The notes beneath the pieces are model-generated. The model was given only the letters and a program-made list of their open reading frames with translations, had not been told where the DNA came from and made no database searches. From NCBI GenBank assembly GCA_964493505.1, contig CAZBNP010000013.1, forward strand, positions 62,001-126,000: a DNA stretch of 64,000 bases, written 5' to 3'. Source of the stretch: Chryseosolibacter sp964493505. Its GTDB lineage: Bacteria; Bacteroidota; Bacteroidia; Cytophagales; Cyclobacteriaceae. A program made the position numbers and the translations under genes. Shown piece by piece: positions 33,597 through 41,992 of this stretch (positions are counted from its first letter, which is position 1; each line of letters opens with the position of its first letter).

Positions 33597-34658
33597 ATGC
33601 GTCAATTTCTACCATACATACATTTCCTAAGAGGCACCGCAATCCTCTATGTTATTGCTGTTCATGCGCGTGGATTCACGTCTTTCTGGCATTCATCACC
33701 AGAGGCATATACCATACTCGACAGTTTCAGCGATCCATCGGAAGGCAATGGAACAACTCTCTTCTTATTCATAGGAGGGTTCCTGTTTCAGTATCTTACG
33801 GCTGCAAACTTCGATTTCGGGAAATACATAACGCAGAAGTTCAGGAACCTCATCCTTCCCTATCTTATCATCTCCATTCCGCTGATCTGGATTCGGCTGC
33901 ATACAGACTTTCGCACACCGGGACTTCCTGACGGCTTTCACCAATGGACCGTTCTTCACCAGGGAGGGCATCTCCTTCTGACCGGTTCCCATCTCCCTCC
34001 CTTCTGGTTTATTTCAACGATCATTCTGTTTTACTTCTCCTCCCCTCTCCTGCACGCTATCGACAATCCACGTTTTTACATGTACGTCTTTCCCGTCATG
34101 ATTGTCGCATGTATGTTTACATACCGCCCGGAATACAGCGCCAATCCCTTGCTGTCATACCTGCACTATATACCGGTCTATATAACCGGTATGTGGGCGA
34201 GTCGCTACAGGAATCAAATTCTGTCAGGCAAGGGGCCAATCCCCCACATTCTTCTGATTATCTATCTCGGTTTGTGCGCCGGTGAACTGGCCGGGTGGAT
34301 TACAACGTCGAGGGGCATCACCTTCGAAGATGTGTTATCCGGAACCATCGTCTTCAACGTGTATCTCTTCAAAGCAATGGTCCTGTGTTTTTTCTGGCTC
34401 ATATTCTTCTATCGACTTCGCGAAGAATCGCTGCCTATGCTCAGCTTGCTGGGCAGTTACAGCTTCGGCCTGTTCTTCGTACACTATTTCTTCATCAGCA
34501 TATCGAGAAAAGTCTTTGAACTTGGCAGCATGACGTTCGACTTCTCGCTGCTCACCTACCTGATCTACTTCCTTCTGATTCTGATAGCAGGAGTCATGAC
34601 CGTTTACTGCGTAAAAAAAATTACCGGCCGGTACAGCCGTTACCTGATAGGCAGCTGA
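33597..34658 (+). CDS. Acyltransferase-3 family membrane protein
   Basis: 353 aa with about ten membrane segments. The N-terminus IHFLRGTAILYVIAVHARGF has the family's R and H residues (R in FLRG, H in VHARG), and SGSxFFxSG-like loops are replaced by FLFIGGFLFQY. It starts directly after the stop of the SGNH gene, so coupling is likely. Expected to acetylate (or otherwise acylate) surface polysaccharide using cytoplasmic acyl-CoA. Confidence 0.88.
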   Translation: MRQFLPYIHFLRGTAILYVIAVHARGFTSFWHSSPEAYTILDSFSDPSEGNGTTLFLFIGGFLFQYLTAANFDFGKYITQKFRNLILPYLIISIPLIWIRLHTDFRTPGLPDGFHQWTVLHQGGHLLLTGSHLPPFWFISTIILFYFSSPLLHAIDNPRFYMYVFPVMIVACMFTYRPEYSANPLLSYLHYIPVYITGMWASRYRNQILSGKGPIPHILLIIYLGLCAGELAGWITTSRGITFEDVLSGTIVFNVYLFKAMVLCFFWLIFFYRLREESLPMLSLLGSYSFGLFFVHYFFISISRKVFELGSMTFDFSLLTYLIYFLLILIAGVMTVYCVKKITGRYSRYLIGS

Positions 34659-34661
34659 CCG

Positions 34662-36320
34662 TTATGGCAATATGGCTTCCCGAAAACCAAACCCCATTCT
34701 CGACCAGTAGTTTCCTTCGACCAGTCGAAGGTCATCGGGAGGAAAAGCTGATTGCGACTGCAAAGCATCCCACCCTCGCTGGTCGCTCCTGACGCCGTTC
34801 TCATCCCAGGTCAGCCTGACAAAATAGGGATGATCACCCGGACGTCTTTTATCCGCCACATGCGTTTTCAAACATTTGAAAAAGCTGAATTCGCCGAGAG
34901 TTTCTATGGCGATATCCCCTTCCTTCCACCGTGTCGGTGCTCCCGCGTCCGCTCCCATGCCTTTGGAGACCGGGAAGTACGCGCCATAGGTGGGATGCCA
35001 CTGTTGGATGCGATGCGCAGGTTCGTAAAATCCGCTATTGACATAGCTGGGGGCGGGTAGTTCACGCGCCACTATTTTTCCAACCGATATACCGTCGGTG
35101 CTTTCGAATACCCTGCTCTTACTCCCGTCGTGAAAAATATTATCAAAGGCAAAGGGGTCGGTACCGTACTTCCTTGAAATAAAGAAATTGCGCTCCCGCC
35201 TGCCGGTTTCGTTGTAATACACCTCGGTGATCCCGCGGAAGTACAGGCTGTCGAAATACCATCGCGTGCCAAAGCTGGCAGATCGATGGAGGTACATCCC
35301 CGTATCCCTTCCATCGTTGAAGAGGACATTGGATATCCTGCTGGAGCCAGGCGCACCGGTCGATTCCGAACCGAAGGGCATAAGTCCGATACTACCATAT
35401 CCATCGACAATGATATGATGCAGCCTGTTATCCCCTGCATCAACAACCCACTGGATACCCGTATCCTGGCCGCTCATAAACTCATTCATCCAGCGGACAT
35501 CGGCGGCGAAAATAGTGACGTGGTGAATGTCAGCACCGCCTGCCACGTGCTGGATCTGAAGTGCCTCGGCCGCCGTGCGGGCAATCACGCCGTGGTGTAC
35601 CTTCAGATTCTTAAGCTTGGCAAAAGAGTCGCGGTGAGTGCCTCCCAGGTATTGCCCTTCGCCATTACCCGTGTCGTGAATGTAGAAATTGCAGATCTCG
35701 ACCGATTCAACCGTGATATCCTCTTTTCCCCCGCTGATACGAACACCCGAGAAGCCATGCTGCGCTTCAAATCCTTTCATACTAATAGTGCCTCCGTCGA
35801 GTACATTAATATTGTAAGCATGTCCGCCCATCTGGTTTCCTATGACGTGAAACCCGAAGCTTCCGGTCAGAAACGTTCGTGGGACCGGCCACGCACTGAG
35901 ACCCGGGAAGTCGGAACTTTCGCCGTCGAGTTCAAAATTCAAAATCCCCTGACACACAAAGCTACGCGCAACCACACGCGTATCCGGAATGTTTTTCACC
36001 CGCACAGACTTAATATGCCAGGGCGTCGTCGATTTCGATGTATTGCAGAACTTGAGTTCATTCACCGGGCCAAGGCGATCGCCGTCAATCCATATTGTCG
36101 CATTCTCCCGCAGTTGCGGCCATTGTTTTGGCATGAAGTAATAGATCACATCCCGCTTTCCATCGTTCGTTCGGGTAGGCGTATCGATGACAAGATCGCC
36201 GGGAGTAATATAGGAACCGTAAACCTGCCTGTCGGCCACTGTAGCGATGCGATTCTGAGCGCACAGCGGGCCACCCAGGACGATAACAACCAGAAGATAC
36301 CCGAATGAATAGAACCTCAT
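34662..36320 (-). CDS. Secreted right-handed beta-helix protein
   Basis: 552 aa with a signal peptide (about 1-21, ending CAQ). The central part (about 150-380) is a parallel beta-helix, with recurring strands such as GVRISGGKEDITVESVEICNFYIHDTG, then HHVTIFAADVRW and HHIIVDGYGSIGL. Such folds are common in polysaccharide lyases and epimerases, but no clear catalytic pattern is visible. It faces the EPS genes and ends 3 bases from the acyltransferase gene. A role in trimming or modifying the EPS is inference. ATG 36320 is chosen as it begins the signal peptide. Confidence 0.8.
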   Translation of the reverse strand: MRFYSFGYLLVVIVLGGPLCAQNRIATVADRQVYGSYITPGDLVIDTPTRTNDGKRDVIYYFMPKQWPQLRENATIWIDGDRLGPVNELKFCNTSKSTTPWHIKSVRVKNIPDTRVVARSFVCQGILNFELDGESSDFPGLSAWPVPRTFLTGSFGFHVIGNQMGGHAYNINVLDGGTISMKGFEAQHGFSGVRISGGKEDITVESVEICNFYIHDTGNGEGQYLGGTHRDSFAKLKNLKVHHGVIARTAAEALQIQHVAGGADIHHVTIFAADVRWMNEFMSGQDTGIQWVVDAGDNRLHHIIVDGYGSIGLMPFGSESTGAPGSSRISNVLFNDGRDTGMYLHRSASFGTRWYFDSLYFRGITEVYYNETGRRERNFFISRKYGTDPFAFDNIFHDGSKSRVFESTDGISVGKIVARELPAPSYVNSGFYEPAHRIQQWHPTYGAYFPVSKGMGADAGAPTRWKEGDIAIETLGEFSFFKCLKTHVADKRRPGDHPYFVRLTWDENGVRSDQRGWDALQSQSAFPPDDLRLVEGNYWSRMGFGFREAILP

Positions 36321-36361
36321 AGGCAATCATTAAAAGAAGGTGTCTGTCGCCGCCCTATTGT

Positions 36362-37399
36362 CTAATTCAGCAACGGATGCCCGTTGCGGGGAAGGCAGCA
36401 GTCGTCTTTCAGTCTTATCACTACCCTGCCTTTGGTCTTGCCGGAAAGGATAGCATCGATGTAGGTATCTTTCAATTCCTCAAGTCCGATCTCGCTGGCA
36501 ATGGCAGGAAGTTTATCGCATACATTCCAATCGCGTATAAGTTTATCCCATAATTTCAACCGCAGATCCATAGGCGTCTGTCCCGCGCCAATACCGAGCA
36601 GGTTAACTCCGTTGAGGATAAAAGGATAGATCGTTGTTGAAAAATGAGTCGCCGAGAGCAGTCCCGTAGCCACAACATTCCCATCGCGCCGACAGCGTTT
36701 GAGCAACGTCGTAAGCATGGTACCGCTCACGGTATCGATCGCACCTGCCCACATTGCCCGCGAAAGCGGTTTACCCAGCGAGTCGTTGAGAAACTCGCGC
36801 GGCTCTATGCGGGTGGCACCGAGGAACCGTAGGTAGTCGTGAGCGTCGGGTTTCCCCGTTACAGCAATAACTTCATAACCCGCTTTCGCGAGAATAGAAA
36901 CAGCGAGGCTGCCAACGCCACCGGTTGAACCGGTTACGACAATCGGGCCGTCGTCCGGTGTCTGGCCCATCAACTCCATCTTGTACAACGCGTAGGCTGC
37001 GGTAAATCCAGCTGTACCTATCGTCATGCAGTCTCTGCAGGAAAGGATGGAGGGCTTGGTGATAAGCCAATCGGACGGAACCCGGATAAACTCCGCGAAA
37101 GCGCCGGATGTATTCATGCCGAGGTCGTACCCGGTAACAAATACTTCCGCTCCCTTGCTGTACTTCTCCGACGAACTCGCGACCACTTCTCCCGCCGCTT
37201 CGATACCTGGCGTGTGTGGAAATGTACGGGTGATGCCTTTGTGTCCCGTCGCGGATAGTCCGTCTTTGTAATTCAAAGCTGAATAATGGACCCGCACAAG
37301 GACATCGCCCGCAGGCAAGTCATCGGTTTCTCGCTGAACAATCTCTCTTTCGAATTTTCCTTCAGGAGTCTCGGTGATCAGTAACGCCTTGTATTGCAT
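36362..37399 (-). CDS. MDR-family oxidoreductase, YhdH/AcuI-like
   Basis: 345-aa medium-chain dehydrogenase. The beginning is family-specific (VHYSALNYKDGLSATG and FPHTPGIEAAGEV), followed by the NADPH-binding TGSTGGVGSLAVSILAKAGYEV (in part) and GIGAGQTPMDLRLKLWD near the end, as in YhdH/AcuI acrylyl-CoA reductases. Zinc ligands of alcohol dehydrogenases are missing, as expected. It reduces an alpha,beta-unsaturated CoA or ketone; the substrate is unknown. It sits between the beta-helix gene and dprE2 without obvious functional link. Confidence 0.9.
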   Translation of the reverse strand: MQYKALLITETPEGKFEREIVQRETDDLPAGDVLVRVHYSALNYKDGLSATGHKGITRTFPHTPGIEAAGEVVASSSEKYSKGAEVFVTGYDLGMNTSGAFAEFIRVPSDWLITKPSILSCRDCMTIGTAGFTAAYALYKMELMGQTPDDGPIVVTGSTGGVGSLAVSILAKAGYEVIAVTGKPDAHDYLRFLGATRIEPREFLNDSLGKPLSRAMWAGAIDTVSGTMLTTLLKRCRRDGNVVATGLLSATHFSTTIYPFILNGVNLLGIGAGQTPMDLRLKLWDKLIRDWNVCDKLPAIASEIGLEELKDTYIDAILSGKTKGRVVIRLKDDCCLPRNGHPLLN

Positions 37400-37486
37400 T
37401 AGGTTTTCGGTTGAAACCTATATGCTTAAAAAACTGTACCTGCTGATACAGTTTAACTCACGTGAAGCGGCGATTTCACCGCGGCC

Positions 37487-38221
37487 TTAGAGCTTCAGTT
37501 TCTTGAATATTCCCTCTGGAATAAATCGAATTACCAGCATGATCAGACGCCAGACAGGGAGAACGTAGAGCACATTCTTACGGCGGCGAATGGCTATTGA
37601 TATCTTTTGGGCAACCTTTCCGGGAGAGGCGGTAAGGATACCTGGCGTTTCCAGTCCTTCGATCATCTTCGTCTTTACAAAGCCTGGTTTGACTGTCATC
37701 ACGTGGACACCGTGGTGGAACATGCGGTTCCGAAGACCTGACAAATATGCGGTAAATCCAGCCTTCGCGCTCCCGTAAATATAGTTGCTTTGCCTCCCGC
37801 GCTCTCCTGCTACCGAACTGATACCGATGATCATTCCCTTCTTCCTGCTCTGAAAGTCGTTGGCGACGATATTAAGAATAGAGACAGCGCCGGTAAAGTT
37901 CGCGGCGATTACACCGTGACATTGCTCCCAGTCGCGTTCTGCCGATGGCTGATCGCCAAGCATACCAAAAACACAGATCACAATATCGGGTTTCTCCGGC
38001 AGCGCCTCGTAAAAGGCTGCGTGGCCGCCGAAATCGAGCGCATCAAACTGCGCGGCAGATACCATCACCTTGTAACGGACGTGAAGATCACCTTCCATCG
38101 CAGCTAGCCTGTCGGTATTACGGGCTGCAAGCGTGATAGAGTATCTTTCCATGGCAAGTTGTCGGGCAATCGCTACTGCCATATCTGAAGTAGCGCCGAG
38201 GATCAATACATTTTCCTCCAT
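37487..38221 (-). CDS. dprE2: DprE2-like SDR (decaprenylphosphoryl-2-keto-ribose reductase family)
   Basis: 244-aa short-chain dehydrogenase. NAD(P)-binding GATSDMAVAIARQL at the N-terminus, NFTGAVSILN, catalytic Ser in GISSVAGERGRQ and the YxxxK pair in YIYGSAKAGFTAYL, with a hydrophobic C-terminus (WRLIMLVIRFIP). In mycobacteria DprE2 reduces the 2-keto intermediate made by DprE1, giving polyprenyl-phospho-arabinofuranose. The start overlaps the dprE1 stop by one base (TAATG), and the two-gene order is the same as in actinobacteria. Assignment rests on the pairing as much as on sequence. Confidence 0.85.
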   Translation of the reverse strand: MEENVLILGATSDMAVAIARQLAMERYSITLAARNTDRLAAMEGDLHVRYKVMVSAAQFDALDFGGHAAFYEALPEKPDIVICVFGMLGDQPSAERDWEQCHGVIAANFTGAVSILNIVANDFQSRKKGMIIGISSVAGERGRQSNYIYGSAKAGFTAYLSGLRNRMFHHGVHVMTVKPGFVKTKMIEGLETPGILTASPGKVAQKISIAIRRRKNVLYVLPVWRLIMLVIRFIPEGIFKKLKL

Positions 38222-39540
38222 TAAGGTTTTAGGGTTAGCCTTTCTGACAAGCCTGAAACGAACCGATTGTCCGGATCGTATTTCGTCAGAATATTCTTGA
38301 ATTCAGGGGCATTCGCATACGTTTGCCAGAATATTTCTTTTTTCATCCTGGCGTCTTTCGACAAATAGATTCTCCCGCCGTAGTCGGCCACAATAATATC
38401 CAGTTCATCAAGAAATTCAAACAAGCCGGGTTGAATCGGGAAGTCAAGCGCCAGCGTATAGCCCTTCATCGGAAACGAAATAAGATCGTCCTGCTCGCCA
38501 AACAACTTCAATACAGCGAGAAACGATCCCGCGCCACGCAGGCTGATGCGTGTGAGAATATCGACTAGGCCCTCCTTTCCGGACGAAAATGGCAATACAA
38601 ACTGATACTGAACAAAACCTCTCCGGCCGTATATCTTGTTCCAGTTCAATATTGAATCAAGGGGGTAGAAAAAGCCATCGTAATGAACCACGCCATCCAT
38701 CACCTTCTTGTAGTTTTTTGCGTAATAGAGCGCATTGAACGCCTTTACGGTAACACTGTTCAGTGCAAATGACGGTAAGTAAAAAGGCACAGTCATCAGC
38801 GCCTTTTCTCTCGCCACCAGTACCTTGCGATGCTTCACTTCATCAGCGTTCGCATGCTCGCCCGCAATGAGGATACTGCGACCGAAATGTTTTCCTTTTC
38901 TCAGGCAATCTATCCATGCCACCGTGTAGGTCCACCCGCTGTTCTCCTCGAAAAGCGCCATAACTTCATCCAGATTACGCGCCTTTATCTGCCTCTGCCT
39001 GATATAGGCAGTGCTGATGCGTTTCAACCGGAATTTCACATCAAGGACGATCCCGGTAAGCCCCATTCCTCCGCAGGTGGCCCAGAAAAGATCTTCGCGC
39101 TGGGTTGGTCCGCAAACAAATGTCTCACCGGTTCCGGTCAGTATTGACATGGAGATAATATGCCTGGAAAAAGACCCGTCGACATGGTGATTCTTGCCGT
39201 GTACGTCAGAGGCTACAGCTCCCCCTATCGTGATGAACTTTGTCCCCGGTGTGACGGGCAAGAACCATCCGCGGGGAACAATTATCTGCAGCAGATCCGA
39301 CAGTAACAGGCCGCTTTGGCACGTAATTATACCGGTAATTTCATCGAAGGCGAGAACCTTGTCGTACCGAAGTGTATTGACGACTTCCGAAGACAGAGAC
39401 GCGTCACCATAACAACGTCCATTGCCATGCGCAATCGATGAGGGGCCGAGTTTCAATGCGATTTCTTTCCCGTAATCGAAAGAAATCTCCCTGGCTTCAA
39501 CGACAGGATAGTTGTTCCAGTTAGTGATCAGCTTCTTCAT
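38221..39540 (-). CDS. dprE1: DprE1-like FAD-dependent decaprenylphosphoryl-ribose 2'-oxidase
   Basis: 439-aa VAO-type flavoprotein. The FAD domain has ISFDYGKEIALK, GNGRCYGDASL and the key SDVHGKNHHVDGSF (HGKNHH at 114-119, binding FAD). The substrate domain ends with LFGEQDDLISFPMKGYTLALDFPI and GGRIYLSKDAR, whose Lys corresponds to the essential K418 of Mycobacterium tuberculosis DprE1. The residue equivalent to Cys387, the target of benzothiazinones, is Ala364 (in GYTLALDFPI). With the overlapping dprE2 it should epimerise polyprenyl-phospho-ribose to arabinose. ATG 39540 is chosen; a 25-codon extension upstream is unlike the family. Confidence 0.9.
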   Translation of the reverse strand: MKKLITNWNNYPVVEAREISFDYGKEIALKLGPSSIAHGNGRCYGDASLSSEVVNTLRYDKVLAFDEITGIITCQSGLLLSDLLQIIVPRGWFLPVTPGTKFITIGGAVASDVHGKNHHVDGSFSRHIISMSILTGTGETFVCGPTQREDLFWATCGGMGLTGIVLDVKFRLKRISTAYIRQRQIKARNLDEVMALFEENSGWTYTVAWIDCLRKGKHFGRSILIAGEHANADEVKHRKVLVAREKALMTVPFYLPSFALNSVTVKAFNALYYAKNYKKVMDGVVHYDGFFYPLDSILNWNKIYGRRGFVQYQFVLPFSSGKEGLVDILTRISLRGAGSFLAVLKLFGEQDDLISFPMKGYTLALDFPIQPGLFEFLDELDIIVADYGGRIYLSKDARMKKEIFWQTYANAPEFKNILTKYDPDNRFVSGLSERLTLKP

Positions 39541-39629
39541 GCGACAATGTGGATAAAAAACTTCTCCCGCGCGGGTTCGACCCTCTAAGAACACAATTTT
39601 AGACCGATTTTTCAATCATTCCGCAAAAT

Positions 39630-41210
39630 ATGCGCCTTTCGCAACGACAATTAGTGGCTCTCGAACTCTCCATAGTCGTTTTTTTCTGCTTTGTCCCGCT
39701 TCTTTTCACTAACCCGTACCGAATCAATATTTTCCTGTCCTGGGAGGGGGCTTACAGGATGTATCTCGGACAGGTGCCATTCCGCGACTTTTCCCTGCCC
39801 ATGGGCTACGCATACTGGGTAATCCCGGCCCTGTTTTTCAAAATATTCGGCCCCTACTACTACAGTCTTATTAAGGCGCAGGTATTGATCAACCTGATCT
39901 CGGTATTCAGCTTCCGGTCAATTTTGAAACAACTCAATGTCAGACCTGTCGTTATCCTTCTCTCCGTCCTGGTCTACTGCCTTTCCTTCGTATCGTTCAA
40001 TTTCTGGCCGTGGTATAATAACACGGTTATCGCGTTCGAACTTGTCACGATCTATTTCGCACTGCGCCTGGTCTTCGCCGATCCGGGATGGCGCCTGTGG
40101 CTGTACGCCGGACTTACCGGATTCTTTGCATTCGTTACGATCTGGACCAAGCAGGACGCCGGGGGAATGGGCCTCATGATCATCTATGGCATACTGACGT
40201 ACAACGCCTGGCTGGACAAATCGATAAAAAAATGGGTGATCTTCACCGGCGCGTTCACTCTATTTGCCCTCGCCTTCGTGTTACCGGTCTTGCAATACGA
40301 CTTTCTTTATTGGTTCAATTACGGTCAGTCTCCCCATCAATCAAGGCTCGTCTTGATCGACCTCCTTAATGCGATCCTGGGTTGGGCCTATTGGGAAAAG
40401 TTCTTCTTGCTGATGATTGTTCTATTTATCCTTGACAAGGCGCGCTCAGGGCGCGCGTTCTTTGAAAACAAACAACAAACGTTGTTCGCATTTCTTTGTC
40501 TTGCTATGATCCTGCAGGCCTGCGTAATTCCAGTCACGAGTCCGGTGCCGGACAAAAATGAAGTATTCTTCTACGGGTTCGGGTTCGCCTATATACTCAA
40601 CAACCTGAAACTCGGGCTCGACCTCAACCGCCTGCCCTATCTCGCATTCATTCTTGTTCTGGTCGGCTTCTGGTGGAGCGGGATCTACTGGCGAAATATC
40701 GAACGGATTATTTCAAAGAAGCCGAGTGTAATTGAACGCAACGAAGAAAGGAACGTGCACAAATACCGGCTCGCAACAGAATACAAAACTATGGAGCGGT
40801 TGTTTCTGGCAGAATCGACACTGGAGGGGATCAGGAAAATCAAGGAACTGGACATTGTAAAAGCGCGGAAAGAAAAACTTCGCGTATTGAATATGAGCGA
40901 GCTCACATCTCTGGCCTGGGAGATTCCGTACACACCCCCTGTCGATCAGCCCCTCTGGTATCACCAGAATGTTGCCATCTGGCAGGAGGAGGTCGACGAA
41001 TTCTGCGAAAAAATCAAAAACGGGGAATACGACGTCGTCATCTTCGAAACAGTTTCACGCCGCGAGGTGATTAATTTTTTTCCGATGGACGTCAGGGACT
41101 GCCTGATGGAGCACTATAACTATGAGTTCACCTTTCTGGCGCCGCGTTCGCCAGAGGAATCATTCATCGATGTCTTTACTCTGCTCCCAAGCTCAAACGC
41201 AACGCGGTAG
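39630..41210 (+). CDS. GT-C-like polytopic membrane glycosyltransferase candidate
   Basis: 526 aa with about 10 membrane segments in the first ~350 residues and a soluble C-terminal domain of ~170 residues. The first periplasmic loop reads EGAYRMYLGQVPFRDFSLPMGYAYWVIPALFFKIFG, the motif G-x-x-Y-x-G-x-x-P-[FY]-R-D-F typical of GT-C transferases that use polyprenyl-phospho-sugars. It is divergent from dprE1 with a 90-bp shared promoter region. Taken with DprE1/DprE2 it is a candidate arabinofuranosyl- (or ribosyl-) transferase acting outside the inner membrane; this is inference. I do not recognise the exact family. Confidence 0.7.
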   Translation: MRLSQRQLVALELSIVVFFCFVPLLFTNPYRINIFLSWEGAYRMYLGQVPFRDFSLPMGYAYWVIPALFFKIFGPYYYSLIKAQVLINLISVFSFRSILKQLNVRPVVILLSVLVYCLSFVSFNFWPWYNNTVIAFELVTIYFALRLVFADPGWRLWLYAGLTGFFAFVTIWTKQDAGGMGLMIIYGILTYNAWLDKSIKKWVIFTGAFTLFALAFVLPVLQYDFLYWFNYGQSPHQSRLVLIDLLNAILGWAYWEKFFLLMIVLFILDKARSGRAFFENKQQTLFAFLCLAMILQACVIPVTSPVPDKNEVFFYGFGFAYILNNLKLGLDLNRLPYLAFILVLVGFWWSGIYWRNIERIISKKPSVIERNEERNVHKYRLATEYKTMERLFLAESTLEGIRKIKELDIVKARKEKLRVLNMSELTSLAWEIPYTPPVDQPLWYHQNVAIWQEEVDEFCEKIKNGEYDVVIFETVSRREVINFFPMDVRDCLMEHYNYEFTFLAPRSPEESFIDVFTLLPSSNATR

Positions 41211-41235
41211 CCGATGATGACGATGAGATCATGGC

Positions 41236-41946
41236 TTACCGCACATCCTCCAGCCGCATGCCAATCCATTGTTCAAGATCAAGTTTCGCATTCCTGAAAT
41301 CGCGCTCGGCCATAAGCTGCGCTTTCACCGCTTCATTGTAGGAAGCGAGGCTTGTCGAGTAGGTCTCAAAAACGATCTCTCCGCGTCTGAACTGCTGTTC
41401 GGTAAGTTTATGAGACGTCTCGTTGTCGAGCAGTGTCTGCGATTGAAGATTGAACAGCTTCTCCAGCATCACATACTCGTTGTATAGCCGTAACACGGTG
41501 TTGCGAACTGTTAGCTTCTGAGTATTCACATTTGCTTCCGCGACAATCAGCTCTTCCCGGCTCTTCCTGATGTCGTAGGGTATAGTAAAAAAAGTACCCA
41601 GTGTAAAGGTAATGCCGAAATTATACAGCGGGTAAAACGACGAGCGGTAGTCAGACAACAGGTCGGCTCTCTCATCGATATTGAACTGGTTCAGGTTACC
41701 CGAGATCCGAATCGTTTCAAGCCAGCTGGCATTGTTCTGTTTCACATTATAGGCTGCGATCCTTACCTGATGACGAATAGCTTCGTTCTCAGGATAATTT
41801 CGCCAGGCAAGTTGAACCAGCTTTTCCGCGAAGTCTCCGTTCCGGGAATTTTCAGGCAAAATGACCTTGTTGTAATCAACAGGCTGCCCAAGTAAGGGCA
41901 CAGTGATCACAAAAAAAAATACAGCAGCTATAATTTTGATTGTCAT
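41236..41946 (-). CDS. Half-length TolC-family-like secreted protein
   Basis: 236 aa with a signal peptide (about 1-19, ending LLGQ). The rest is helical with the repeat signature of one TolC half: EAIRHQVRIAAYNVKQNNASWLETIRISG, VRNTVLRLYNEYVMLEK and KLTEQQFRRGEIVFETYSTSLASYNEAV, finishing with LDLEQWIGMRL. Outer-membrane efflux proteins have two such repeats in ~420-480 aa; only one is present. I start at ATG 41946 because the longer version to 42054 overlaps the upstream gene and would hide the signal peptide. Last gene of a four-gene minus-strand EPS operon; probably an export component. Confidence 0.8.
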   Translation of the reverse strand: MTIKIIAAVFFFVITVPLLGQPVDYNKVILPENSRNGDFAEKLVQLAWRNYPENEAIRHQVRIAAYNVKQNNASWLETIRISGNLNQFNIDERADLLSDYRSSFYPLYNFGITFTLGTFFTIPYDIRKSREELIVAEANVNTQKLTVRNTVLRLYNEYVMLEKLFNLQSQTLLDNETSHKLTEQQFRRGEIVFETYSTSLASYNEAVKAQLMAERDFRNAKLDLEQWIGMRLEDVR

Positions 41947-41992
41947 AGAATATTGATTTACGGACGCTTGGTATACAGTCGGTTTCAAATAA

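Noticed and set aside
35286..36308. 340-aa open frame opposite the beta-helix gene
   Set aside because: Low-complexity shadow of the real coding strand, with no domain and no signal; the minus strand has a signal peptide and repeats.
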